The position numbers and the translations under genes were made by a program. From the NCBI RefSeq assembly GCF_000485595.1, contig NW_014577569.1, forward strand, positions 84,869-132,293: a DNA stretch of 47,425 nt, written 5' to 3'. This document shows, one piece after another, positions 1-11,727 of the stretch (positions are counted from its first letter, which is position 1; each line of letters opens with the position of its first letter). The DNA comes from Priapulus caudatus. Its lineage: Eukaryota; Priapulida; Priapulimorpha; Priapulimorphida; Priapulidae. The notes beneath the pieces are model-generated. The model saw only the letters and a list, made by a program, of their open reading frames with translations. It was not told the DNA's origin and ran no database searches.

Positions 1-290
1 CAGAGATCTGTTAGCAGGATTGCAATATCTAGAGTCTACTATTTGTAAACCTAATAGTCTTGGGAAACCCTAGGAATCGCCGCTAGACAAGCACGCCGCA
101 GCGTCGCACACTCTCTCCCCTCTATCTCTGTCTCACTCACTCTCTCCTCTCTCTCTCTCGTGCTTTGCTGTCGCCTCCCTCTCTCTCTTCTTCTCGTCTC
201 AATCTGTATAGCGAATGGAAACTGAGCCTAGTTAAACCTATAGTCTTATGACAAACGCCCTAGGAGTCGCCGTCTAGACATTACGCACAC
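1..290. repeat. Tandemly duplicated ~190-bp unit, two copies
   Basis: AAACCTAATAGTCTTGGG...CCCTAGGAATCGCCGCTAGAC (46-95) recurs as AAACCTATAGTCTTATG...CCCTAGGAGTCGCCGTCTAGAC (233-280), each followed by CT-rich DNA. No gene seen. Confidence 0.6.
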
Positions 291-620
291 TCCTCTATTG
301 CTCGTCTCCTCTCTCTCTCTTTCTTCGCTCATCACCCCCGTCTCTTCTCTGTCATCTCTCTCTCTCTTTCGCTCTCACTTCTCGTCTCCTCGTCCATCTG
401 CCCCTTCATCTCTCCGTCTCGTTCTCTCTCTCTCTCTCATCCCTCTCTCGACGACTCCTCCCTCGTCTCTTTCTGTCGTCTCTCTCATCTGCTCCAATCT
501 CTCATCTTTCTCTCTGCTTTTTCTTTCTCTCCTCCGTCTTCTCCTCCTCTTCTTCTCCCCTCGTCTCTCTGTTCTGGCTGGTCTGTCTCTCTCTGTGTCT
601 CTCTCTCCTCACATCTATCT
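100..620. repeat. CT-rich low-complexity DNA
   Basis: Dense CTCTCT with TCTC/CGTCTC variants on the plus strand. The open frame across it is compositional. Confidence 0.85.
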
Positions 621-904
621 ATTCACTCGTCACGTACACTATCGCACCCAAGTCTCTCTCTTCTCTGCTCTCTCGCTGTGCGGCGACAAACGTACGGATG
701 CGCGTGCACGGGCAAAAAAGAGGGGGACCGGGGAGTGCGTAGCTGCAAATGGCCTGCTCTGCCTTCTCGGTCTGACTCCAGGCACTAGAAGTGCAAGTTT
801 TTGCTTCTACATCATTATAGTCATATACATATCCCACAGTCTCTTCCTTCTATCACAACCCGCACAACAATCCCCACCGCGTAAACAGGCCCCCCCACCC
901 CACC

Positions 905-1111
905 CCCCTATGCACACACAACACACGAGCATGGTACAAATAAGCTGACGCAGGCACAAAACCAGCCTGGACGACAAACAGCACACACACACGCACCACA
1001 CACATGTACAGAAGGCAGCGCACAAACACCACACATCACAGCACACACACACACATAACACACCAAACACGTACAAACCACGCAGCTACACGATCGCACG
1101 TAGCAAACGCG

Positions 1112-1142
<31 letters not shown>

Positions 1143-1480
1143 CACACGCACCACATACACATACACCTCACACACACCACACACACATTCACATGCCACA
1201 CACACAGTGTCCACACACACACACAACCAGACATACAACACGTACATAACGCACACACACACAACACACTACAACACACGTACAACGCACGCAGAACCAC
1301 ACACAACACCACACACACGTACAAACACACGCACACACACACACACACACGACGTTGATAAACGCACGCAACAAACACACACTCATACACACACACACAC
1401 AGCACACACACAGCACACACCACACAGCACCACCAAACATACACACAAGCCACAAACTCCCACACGTACGCGAATATCTC
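905..1480. repeat. CA-rich low-complexity DNA
   Basis: Imperfect CA dinucleotide DNA with ACGCAC variants. Long frames on both strands are repeat artefacts. Confidence 0.9.
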
Positions 1481-1521
1481 ACGTACCGAAATTATATATA
1501 TTATTTTTTTTATTACTGTTT

Positions 1522-2943
1522 GGGATGGAATTGGATTGGATGGGATGGAATAGCATGGATAGGTATGGCGAGGGATTTGGGTATGGGATGGGATGGGATG
1601 CGGATGGGACAATGGGATGGGATGGGATGGGATGGGAACTTGGGATGGGATGGGAATGGGAAATGGGATTGGGATGGGATGGGATGGGATGGGATTGGGA
1701 TGGGATGGGATGGGTTGGGATTATGGGATGGGATGGGATGGATGTGGAATGGGATGGGATGGGATGCGGAATGGGATGGGAATGGATGGGATGGGTATGG
1801 GATGGGGATGGGATGGGGATCCCGGCGCACTGGGATGGGATGGGATGGGATGGGATGGGATGGGAGTGGGATGGGATGGGAATGGGGATGGGATTGGGAT
1901 GGGATATGGGATGGATGGGATGGGATGGGATGGGATGGGATGGGATGGGTGGGATGGGATGGGGATGGGATGGGATGGGATGGGATGGGATGGGATGGGA
2001 TGGGAACTGGGATGGGGATGGGATGGATGGGATGGGATGGGATGGATGGCGATGGGATGGGATGGGATGGGGATGGGATGTTGGATGGGATTGGGATGGG
2101 CTGGATGGGATGGGATGGGAATTGCGGATGGGATGGGATGGGCATGGGATGGGATGGGATGGATGGGATGGGATGGGATGGGTATGGGATGGGATGGGAT
2201 GGGATGGGATGGGATGGGATGGGATGGGATGGCATGGAATATGTGGATGGGATGGGATGGCATGGGATGGGGATGGGATGGGATGGGATGGGATGGGATG
2301 GGATGGGATGGGATGGGATGGGATGATGGGATGGGAATGGATGGGATGGGATGGGATGGGATGGGATGGGATGGGATGGGAATGGGCTGGGATGGGGATG
2401 GGATGGGCTGGATTTGGATGGGATGGGATTGGATGGGATGGGAATGGGATGGGATATGGGATGGGAATGGGAATGGATGGGATGGGATGGGATGGGATGG
2501 GATGGGATGGATGGGATGGGATTGGGATGGGATGGGATGGGATGGGAGGGATGGGATGGGAATTGGGATGGGATGGGATGGGAATGGGATGGATGGGATG
2601 GATGGGATGGGATGGGATGGGAATGGGATGGGATGGGATGGGATGGGGATGGGATGGGATCGGGATGGGTATGGATGCGATGGGATGGGATGGATGGGTG
2701 GGATGGGTATGGATGGGTGGGGATGGGTGGATGGGATCGGATGGATCGGATGGAATGGGATGGCAATGGCATGGGATGGGGGTGGCATGGGATTGGATGG
2801 GATAGGGATTGGATGGGATGGGATGGAATGGGTTGGGATGGGATGGGATGGGATGGGATTTGATCGGATGGGATGTGATGGGATGGGATGTGATGGGATG
2901 CGCTGGCGCCTGGCGATGGGATGGGATGGGATGGCGATGGCAT
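1522..2943 (+). repeat. GGGAT pentanucleotide satellite, ~1.4 kb
   Basis: Tandem TGGGA/GGGAT with variants TGGGGA, TGGA and TGGGAA. Every frame reads a repeated GMGWD-type pentapeptide, so open frames up to 532 codons are artefacts of a period-5 repeat lacking stops. Confidence 0.97.
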
Positions 2944-4931
2944 GCTGTGGATCCTGAGCGCTGCGCGCGGATGAGACGCGCAGTTCCGCGGGATATGCGC
3001 ACGCGACCGCTACGCGGGGATGTTCAAGTATGAAGCGCTGTCCGCAGTGGAGACGTGCGCCAAATTCGAGGCCCGGCGCACGTCTCCACAGCGGTCAGCG
3101 GATGGTCTGTAGTTTTAGAAGATAACAATGAAGACTTTGTTCTAAATAAGAACTATCGGCGGCTAAATAAGAGCAATATACCGACCTTTGAATTTCTTGA
3201 ATAGTCAGTCAAATGGCTTGTTGGGGTCCATTATGCTGAGCTTCCAATTGAAATGGCCCATGAAATTGTCAAGTGGAATTGTGTTTTTCGGAACCCCAAA
3301 GAAAATGTCTCCCTCTTACATGCACCCCCTCCCTGATCAATCACGCATCCAGGCGTAAACAGTAACAGAGATGAAATTGTGTTGAGTTTATGGTTCTTGA
3401 CGCACGTGCATTAACGTACAAGACTTATGAAAGCACAGGCACTTGGAACGTCTCAATAAAAATAAATCTTCACACACTTTTTCACAATGATCGACCGCCT
3501 GTGTGCAAAATAGGTGAACGTTTGTGAAACACATACGGTTAGTACTTACTGTGACATATCCGTGACTAACTGACACCACTAAATTGGTAAAATGTTCCAT
3601 GCACTTTAAGAAATGCTGAGAGATTACGAGGTTATCATCGCAGAACTCCCGACACCGCCCATCCTGATGTCAAAAGCTATATGTAAACAAACACGCGTGT
3701 TGCGAGGTGCGTGCCTTCGATATCCATTTCGAGGCCCGCTAAGCCAAGCATAAAGCGCGCGGGCAAGACGTCACACGCACAGCTACGTTCATTGGCTAAA
3801 ACAATCGAGTAGCGCGGTTAGGGATTTTCGGAATTATTTAATTTTAAGAAAAACTTCAATGTTCAATGAATGACGCACTCGTTCACTTCCGAAAGCGGGT
3901 AAAAATGCCAAATTTTCCACTTCGGTGCGAAATGCATCGGCCGATCCTTTCATTTTACGAAAAGCAAACAGGCTCGCCCAACACCTACACGCAGTAACGG
4001 GTCACGTCGTTGACGCTCCATTCATGCTTATCAACGAAGAAGGCGGGCTAACGAAAATGCAACAGAAGGACGTAGCGCAGTGCGCTAAACAGCGTGTTAT
4101 TTTCGTATTTGTGCCAAACTCTATCGTAGGAAACCGTTCTAGCCTAGCAGAATGCCCTATTTCATGAGATCGGCGATTTGGTGGACCAATGGGCCCCCTT
4201 ATTTAAAAATATAAAACACTGGTGCGGCGTAGGCTGTGATTGGAAGACACAAAGTGTCAATCCTTGGCGCGCCTCGGCATCATGGCCGCATCACGTCCAG
4301 TGACGTTACTATATAGTTACTTTATCATTCTACTTTTCCCGCGTACCTAGATCATTGCTGTTTTTCCCTCCATTTTGTGACCATATAATCTTCGTTACAC
4401 ACACTATCTAAGTTTTGAGTTTGGGCTTTTAGCTTTTAGCTCGAGTTTCAGTTTTCAGCGATTTGGAAGGGCGGGTCCGACAATTGGGCAGTGCAACGCA
4501 GCGCCAATCGACCGGCTTTTTGCGTCAAAGCGAGACGCGAGGAGCAGCAGTGGTTGGCGGCTGTAGTTTGATGTGATAATGTGGGACCGCGCCCATTCTA
4601 GACGCAATGCTAACTGCAAACAGCTCATTATTAATGATCTACGCGGGTAGTTGCCAATAGCGAATCGGGTTTCGTTAGTCATTAACATAACCATAATTTA
4701 TAACCGACATTAGAATGTCGAGTATACGTCCATTACCTATTTTCGCTGGGAAACTAGAAGTATATTATGTAATATCAGGAGTTAATAAAGACAAACTTTG
4801 TCTTTATTAACTCCTGGTAACATCTAGCGCTTGGTTTGATTATTTTTCTGCGTGATCGCCGTTTTCCCGAGAGTTCGTCTCCAACATGACAATATAGCGT
4901 ATGGATGTACTATTCATGTTTGTCGCGCGCG

Positions 4932-4936
<5 letters not shown>
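2944..4936. repeat. ~2-kb interspersed repeat, copy A
   Basis: Nearly the same sequence recurs at 9481-11455 in the same orientation, with scattered substitutions and many one-base indels. It begins at GATCCTGAGCGCTGCGCGCG and ends in TCGCGCGCGAACG followed by a GT tract. It has no coding frame of note. A 15-bp-arm hairpin (3047-3089) lies near one end and a 20-bp-arm hairpin (4776-4816) near the other. Probably a non-autonomous mobile element; class unknown. Confidence 0.9.
4776..4816. repeat. Perfect 20-bp-arm hairpin in repeat copy A
   Basis: Arms CAGGAGTTAATAAAGACAAA and its exact reverse complement, separated by one base. The same hairpin, with one base missing, is in copy B. Confidence 0.95.
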
Positions 4937-5014
<78 letters not shown>

Positions 5015-5088
5015 GTGTGTGAAGAGAGAAAGAGAGAGAAAGAGCGCGAGAGAGCGAGAATAAACGCGAGAGAGCCAAAGAGCGACTG
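4935..5088 (+). repeat. GT microsatellite followed by GA-rich tail
   Basis: About 43 GT units (4935-5021) then AGAGAGAAAGAG DNA to 5088. It follows directly on repeat copy A. Confidence 0.95.
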
Positions 5089-5609
5089 AATGATAGAGCG
5101 TGTGTGTGCGCGCGGGGGGGGGGAGCTATACACGATATAGAACAGCGATTTCGATACTGAATGTCGGAATAATCAACACGAGCGCTAAAAAAAAACCGAC
5201 GGTAGAACTTTTCCAGCGATATTTAAAATAAACACGTCGCCGCAATTAGGCTGGCCTCGCGTTTTTACAAGGATCAGTAGTATGACGATTTCCCGTGATT
5301 GAGTCGAGTCGAGATACATCAGAGAATGTAAATCGGGACTGCACGATGCGTGTACGCCTTCCACGTATTCTTACTCTATTCCATGTTCTAGCCTCCAGCG
5401 TTGCAGCTAAGCATATGGCTCCGGTGAGGGGCGAATGGACCAGAGCTATGGTGCGTTTATAAACAGGCCGGTGACTGGATTATTGTGTAAGCTTCCATTT
5501 CGCATACCCCACTCACGACTTATCGCACATCTATCGCTATACTAGAAGTGTGCCTTGCGAGTCGAATAGCGATACACCCGGTAGGAGCGTATGCTACACG
5601 GGGTTTGCG

Positions 5610-5615
<6 letters not shown>
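5089..5615. other. No gene recognised
   Basis: Mixed-composition DNA with no supported exon, RNA or repeat family. Confidence 0.5.
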
Positions 5616-5650
<35 letters not shown>

Positions 5651-5960
5651 GTGCGCCTGATAATGCACCATACTACAGCTATGTGTACTGCACTAGAATC
5701 TACTGTACTTACTGCACTATAATGTATTTTACTGTAATACACAGTAATAAACTCCCGTTCACTGCATGCGCGTACTTCACTATATTACCTCTACCCCATT
5801 GCACCTATAGTATAATTTATTATAGCATAGTATAGCATAATATACTGTAATATAGTATAGTACTGTACTGTACTGCACCACATTGTACAACACTGCACGA
5901 TACTATACTGCACTACACTCTATTATACTACACGGCACTATGCTGCAAAACAGTGCATTA
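5616..5960. repeat. TA microsatellite and degenerate TACTG-like repeat
   Basis: TA units (5616-5646), then about 300 bp of degenerate TACTGTACTGCACTATA DNA. No gene. Confidence 0.8.
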
Positions 5961-6439
5961 TACTGAATTGTGTGATCATCCATGCAGACACGTGACACTC
6001 ACCTCTATTAGTGTAGAACGACGTGTAGCTTCTAGTGCAGCGATACGTTACGATTCTCTACTCTTCCCCTGGAGCGAGTCAACTATGTACGCTGCTTCAT
6101 GGGGTGGGCGAGCTGACCGCGCCTGTCCTGTCTCGCCAACCATCGCCGTCCGTTGACCAGTGCGCGCCTGCCGTCCGTGCGTCCACGTAAAGGTCTACTG
6201 GGACAACACGGCATCAGCCTCACAGAGAGCAGTACTAGCAGCGACAGGCTCGGGTAGCACACGCGCTGGGGTTGCACTCAGACGGCCAGACTAGCGGGAG
6301 TTGAGCTGGGTTGCCTATATCCGATGCTAGCACACGCCACGCTGTCAGTAACACCCAGCGGCAGCAGCAGCTGCAGCCGCGGAATCATGCACTCACTCAC
6401 ACACACACACACATCGCCGCCAGCTGGAGATAGAGTTAT

Positions 6440-6506
6440 AGTGTGTATGTGTGTGTGCGCGTGCGTGCGTGCGTGTGTGCGTGCGTGCGTGCGTGCGCGC
6501 GCGTGC

Positions 6507-6578
<72 letters not shown>

Positions 6579-6610
6579 GTGTGTGCGTGTGTGTGTGCGT
6601 GTGTGTGTGA
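6440..6610 (+). repeat. GT/GC microsatellite
   Basis: GTGTGCGTGCGT grading into pure GT and then GTGTGC variants. Confidence 0.95.
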
Positions 6611-7942
6611 ATATGAGAGGGAGGCAGTGATCCTATTTGGGCGGGCAAGCGGTCGGGGAAACACCAGTTAACACGTCAGGCTGCTTACTCGCGCAGATGG
6701 CTGAAAGCATGGTGAGACGGGTGTGTGTGTGGTGGGGGAGGGGTGGCTCTTATCCGGCCCTGCTACTTGTGTTGCGCTTGGATGTTTGCCGCCGTGTGCG
6801 TCACATGGTCGTATGAGTGGGCAGGCGCACAGACATCTACGAGTCTGTTACAATTAAGCGCAGTCCGTTACGCGGCGCTACGGTGGATCCATCTTTTCAA
6901 GAGGAGGTCAAGTATTCCGGACATCCAGCAATGAGAGAGACTCATCGTTGCTACCACGCGCACCACCTGTTAGCAACACAATTTTTCGTGTCGTTATTTG
7001 TGTTATGGTGTCATTTCGTAGTCCGACATTTTCTCAGAGACCTCATAGACACCTGATAGCGACTTCTCTTGGGCTTTTTAGAGACTTCTTAGGGACTTCT
7101 TAGACACTTCTCAGGCACATCGTAGAGACCTCTCAGAATCTTCTTTTTCAATGATTTCTTAGAGACTTTCCAACTCGGAAGTTTGCGTAGCACGTGTAAC
7201 AGGTCATTAACTCTCGCGTACTCCGCGTTCAATGTGCGGGCAGGGAGGCAGGAAGACCCGCTGGGAATGTCACGCGTGAGAGCTTCTCCTGCACTACATA
7301 GACGCTCGTTTATTGTGTAATAACGTACACGCAGCCGCGTTTACTGCTGATCTCATGGGCGGTTTGGAGAAGGTCGGGTTTGCCCCGTTAGCAGAGTATA
7401 AGGGGAAAGCCGTTCGCTCCTACAACAGGTTGCTAAAATCGTCTAACGCAGTAGACAAAGGACTTCAAGTTCGTCAAACGGCTTTTTAAAAGCACTTGAA
7501 TCTTCTGCGCTAGATTTTTCGTAAAATGTAATTTGCTAAAATGTGTAATCTCGTAAGGGACAATTGTAGGTGTAATTCTTATCATAGCCCTGACCTTTAC
7601 CATAACCCGCCACATCAACCCCAACCATAATTTGTGTCCTGTTCTAGCCTAACCTAACATAATCTGTCTTTAAGGGGTCGGCGGGGAGGTTGCGTGTTCG
7701 CATGTAATGTGGAGTTGATCCCATCATCACCACATCATCCTGTGAAACACCGTGGTGTATATCTATCTGCTCGCGATTTCTATTTCTTGGATCCTATCAG
7801 AATTCCATCAAAGCATATCCTTTCAGAACAGTTCGAAATGATGAAGCGTGAATTGAAAAGATAAGAATCTCGCCTTTTTATCACATTAAATATTTAGACG
7901 ACGGTGAGATGCCCTGCGGTCTGCATGAGCTGATAGGCGAGA
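6611..7942. other. No gene recognised; small degenerate repeat at 7044-7170
   Basis: About 1.3 kb without a supportable exon. At 7044-7170 a degenerate unit like TTAGAGACTTCT recurs roughly every 14-20 bp. Confidence 0.5.
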
Positions 7943-8000
<58 letters not shown>

Positions 8001-8031
8001 ACTGCCGCTGCTGCTGCTGCTGCTGCTGCCG

Positions 8032-8069
<38 letters not shown>

Positions 8070-8286
8070 GACTACTACGAACTACTACTATAACTAACTA
8101 CCTACTACTGGCCTGCTGCCCTGCTGCTGCCTCCTGCTCTACCTGCCTGCACTGCTACTGCTGCTACTGTACGTTGCTGCTGCTGCCTGCTGCTACTGCT
8201 GCTACTGCTACTGCTGCTACTCGTACTGCTGCTGCTGCTGCTGCTGCTACTACTACTACTACTACAATACTACTACTACTACTACA

Positions 8287-8321
<35 letters not shown>

Positions 8322-8473
8322 GTACTACTACTACTACTGAATACTACTACTACTACTAATAACTACTACTATGCTCTGCTACTACGCTGCTTACTGTGCT
8401 GCTACTGCTACTGCTGCTACTGCGACTGCTGCTCTGCTGCTGCTGTGCTACTACTACTACTACTACTATACTA

Positions 8474-8511
<38 letters not shown>

Positions 8512-8532
8512 ACTATACTACAAACAACAACA

Positions 8533-8566
<34 letters not shown>

Positions 8567-8772
8567 ACTACTACTACTACTACTACCAGGAGTAAGATAA
8601 TGCTGCTGCTGCTGCTGCTACTGCTGCTACTGCTGCTGCTACTACTACTACTACTACTACTACTGACTACTACTGCTGCTACTGCTGCTACTGCTGCTGC
8701 CGCTGCTGCTGCCTACTGCTACTGCTGCTGCTGCGACTGCTGCTACTGCCTGTGTGTTGCTGTTGTTGCTGG

Positions 8773-8818
<46 letters not shown>

Positions 8819-8985
8819 GTGCTGCTACTGCCTACTATTACTGCTGCTGCTACTCCTGCTGCTCCTAATGCGTTACTGCTGCTGCTACAGTACTGCGGTT
8901 GCTGCTGCTGCTACTACTATAATTACTGCTGCTGCTTCTGCTACTATCTACTATCCTACTACTACTATGCTTTCTTTACTCCTGC
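7943..8985 (+). repeat. CTG/CTA trinucleotide array, ~1 kb
   Basis: Alternating blocks of CTG and CTA triplets with small interruptions, plus a pure TTG block at 8767-8817. Poly-Leu, poly-Thr and poly-Tyr frames are artefacts. Confidence 0.95.
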
Positions 8986-9480
8986 GCCAACAGTGGCATT
9001 CTTGTCAACAGACAAGACATTCCTCACGGCTAGCCACTGTTTGAACGTGAAGGCAAACGTAAACCACCGCCATAGTCAAACGCTATAAACCATGTGTGAC
9101 GGTCAAAGCTATATCTCCATAAAAAGAAGAGGTATGGAAACAAAGTAAAGTTGAGTGTGCGATGGATGCCAACGCTAATTTAGATGTAATTTTTATCGAG
9201 TTGCATGTAAATATCATCGGTAAAATTAGGCAAGCAAATGTTGACATTCACGTGTTTTGGAGTGTCATACTCCTCCTATATTACTCTTACTCCTGCTACT
9301 TACCTACTACTACTGCTGATGCTGCTGCTGCTGCTATACTTAATTTGCGTATATGCCCATGGCGTGTGTTCGTGTGCTGTGACGTATGTACGTCGCGCGG
9401 AGCGTGTGTCGTGCGTGCCCGCGCATTCACTACGTATTCCATCCAGAGAGACATGATACAAGATTGCGTGGCACAGCTTT
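8986..9480. other. No gene recognised
   Basis: Unique-looking DNA between the trinucleotide array and repeat copy B. Open frames up to 108 codons show no recognisable motif. Confidence 0.5.
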
Positions 9481-11455
9481 GCTGTTGATCCTGAGCGCTG
9501 CGCGCGGATGAGACGCCGCAGTTCCGCGGATATGCGCACGCGGACTGGCGGATGTTCAAGTATGAAGCGCTGCCGCAGGCGGAGACGTGCGCCAAATTCG
9601 AGGCGCCGGCGCACGTCTCCACAGCGCGTCAGCGGAATGGTCTTAGTTTAGAGATAACAATGAAGACTTTGTCTAAATAAGAACTATCGGCGGCTAAATA
9701 AGAGCAATATACCGACTTTTTGAATTTTCTTGACTAGTCAGTCAAAGGGCTTGTTGGGGTCCATTATGCTGAGATTCCAATTGAAATGGCCCATGGAAAT
9801 TGTCAAGTGAATTGTGTTCTTTGCGGAACCCCAAAAGAAATGTCTCCCTCTTACATGCACCCCCTCCCCTATCAATCACGCATCCAGGCGCTAAACAGTA
9901 ACAGAGATGAAATTGTTGTGAGTTTATGGTTCTTGACGCACGTGCATTAACGTACAAGACTTATGAAAGCACAGGCACTTGGAACGTCTCAATAAAAAAA
10001 ATCTCACACACTTTTTCACAATGATCGACCGCCTGTGTGCAAAATAGGTGAACGTTTGTGAAACATATACGGTTAGTACTTACTGTGACATATCCGGACT
10101 AACTGACACCACTAAATTGGTAAAAAGTTCCATGCCACTTTAAGAAATGCTGAGAAATTACGAGTTATCATCACAGAACTCCGACACGCCCATCCTGATG
10201 TCACAAAGCTATATTTAAACAAAACGCGTCTGTTGCGAGTGCGTGCCTCCGATATCCATTTCGAGGCCGCTAAGCAAGCATAAGCGCGCGGGGCAAGAAC
10301 GTCACACGCACAGCTACGTTCATTGGCTAAAACAATCGAGTAGCGCGGTTAGGATTTTCGGAATTATTTAATTTAAGAAAAACTTCAATGTTCAATGAAT
10401 GACGCACTCGTTCACTTCCGAAAGCGGGGTAAAAATGCAAAATTTTCCACTTCGGTGCGAAATGCATCGGCCGATCCTTTCATTTTACGAAAAGCAAACA
10501 GCTCGCCAAACACCTACACGCAGTAACGGTCACGTCGTTGACGCCCATTCATGCTTATCAATGAGAAGGCGGGCTAACGAAAATGCCAACAGAAGGACGT
10601 AACGCAGTGTGCTAAACAGCGTTATTTTCGTATTTGTGCCAAACTCTATCGTAGGAAAACGTTCTAGCCTAGCAGAATGCCCTATTTCAATGAGATCGGC
10701 GATTTGGGGACCAAATGGGCCCCTTATTTTAAATATAAAACACTGGTGCGGCGTAGGCTGTATTGGAAGACACAAAGTGTCAATCCTTGGCGCGCCTCGG
10801 CTCATGCCGCCATCACGTCCAGTGACGTTACTATATAGTTACTTTATCATTCTACTTTTCCGCGCGTACCTAGATCATTGCTGTTTTTCCCTCCATTTTG
10901 CTGTGACCATATAATCTTCGTTACACACCTATCTAAGTTTTGAGTTTGGGCTTTTAGCTTTTAGCTCGAGTTTCAGTTTTCAGCGATTTGGAAGGGCGCG
11001 GTCGACAATTGCAGTGCAACGCAGCGCCAATCGACCGGCTTTTTTGCGTCAAGCGAGACGCGAGGAGCAGCAGGTGTTGGCGGGTGTAGTTTGATGTGAT
11101 AACGTGGGACCGCGCCATTCTTATAGCCAATGCTAACTGCAAACAGCTCATTATTAATGATCTACGTGTGGTAGTTGCAATAGCGAATCGGGTTCGTTAG
11201 TCATTACATAAACCATAATTTATAACCGACATTAGAATTCGAGTATACGTCCATTACCTATTTTCGCTGGAACTAGGAGTATATTATGTAATATCAGGAG
11301 TTATAAAGACAAACTTTGTCTTTATTAACTCCTGGTAACATCTAGCGCTTGGTTTGATTATTTTTCTGCGTGATCGCCGTTTTCCGAGAGTTCGTCTCCA
11401 ACATGACAATATAACGTATGGATGTACTATTCATGTTGTCGCGCGCGAAACGTGT
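9481..11455. repeat. ~2-kb interspersed repeat, copy B
   Basis: Second copy of the element at 2944-4936, same orientation, with both hairpins preserved (9581-9620 and 11295-11334). It also ends in a GT-rich tract. Different DNA precedes the two copies (GGGAT array versus unique sequence), which fixes the left boundary. Confidence 0.9.
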
Positions 11456-11480
11456 TGTGTGTTGTGTGTGTGTGTGTGGG

Positions 11481-11512
<32 letters not shown>

Positions 11513-11620
11513 CTCTGTGTGGTGGTGTGGGGGGGGGGTCTGTGGATGCGTGCATGCGTGGGTGCCTGCGTGTGTACGTGCGTGTACGTGGGTGTGTATG
11601 TGAGCGTGCATGTGTGTGAG
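11456..11620 (+). repeat. GT-rich microsatellite after repeat copy B
   Basis: GT repeats with interruptions and a G9 run, then GTGCGTG variants. Confidence 0.9.
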
Positions 11621-11727
11621 AGAATGCGGGAGTCATACAAAGCAAGCGGCTACGATTTAGTCTACACATAAATTAATAGAGCGTATATTTATACTTCTGG
11701 TCCATCATCCTGTAGCTGTAGATAGAG

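Noticed and set aside
1207-3002. Open frames of up to 532 codons on both strands (GMGWD and HPIPS repeats)
   Set aside because: They arise from a 5-bp repeat without stops; all frames give the same pentapeptide and no start or splice context is seen.
6278-6671. Cys/Val- and His/Thr-rich frames
   Set aside because: GT/CA microsatellite translations.
7909-9088. Poly-Leu, poly-Thr and poly-Tyr frames
   Set aside because: Translations of CTG/CTA triplet arrays with no unique coding sequence.
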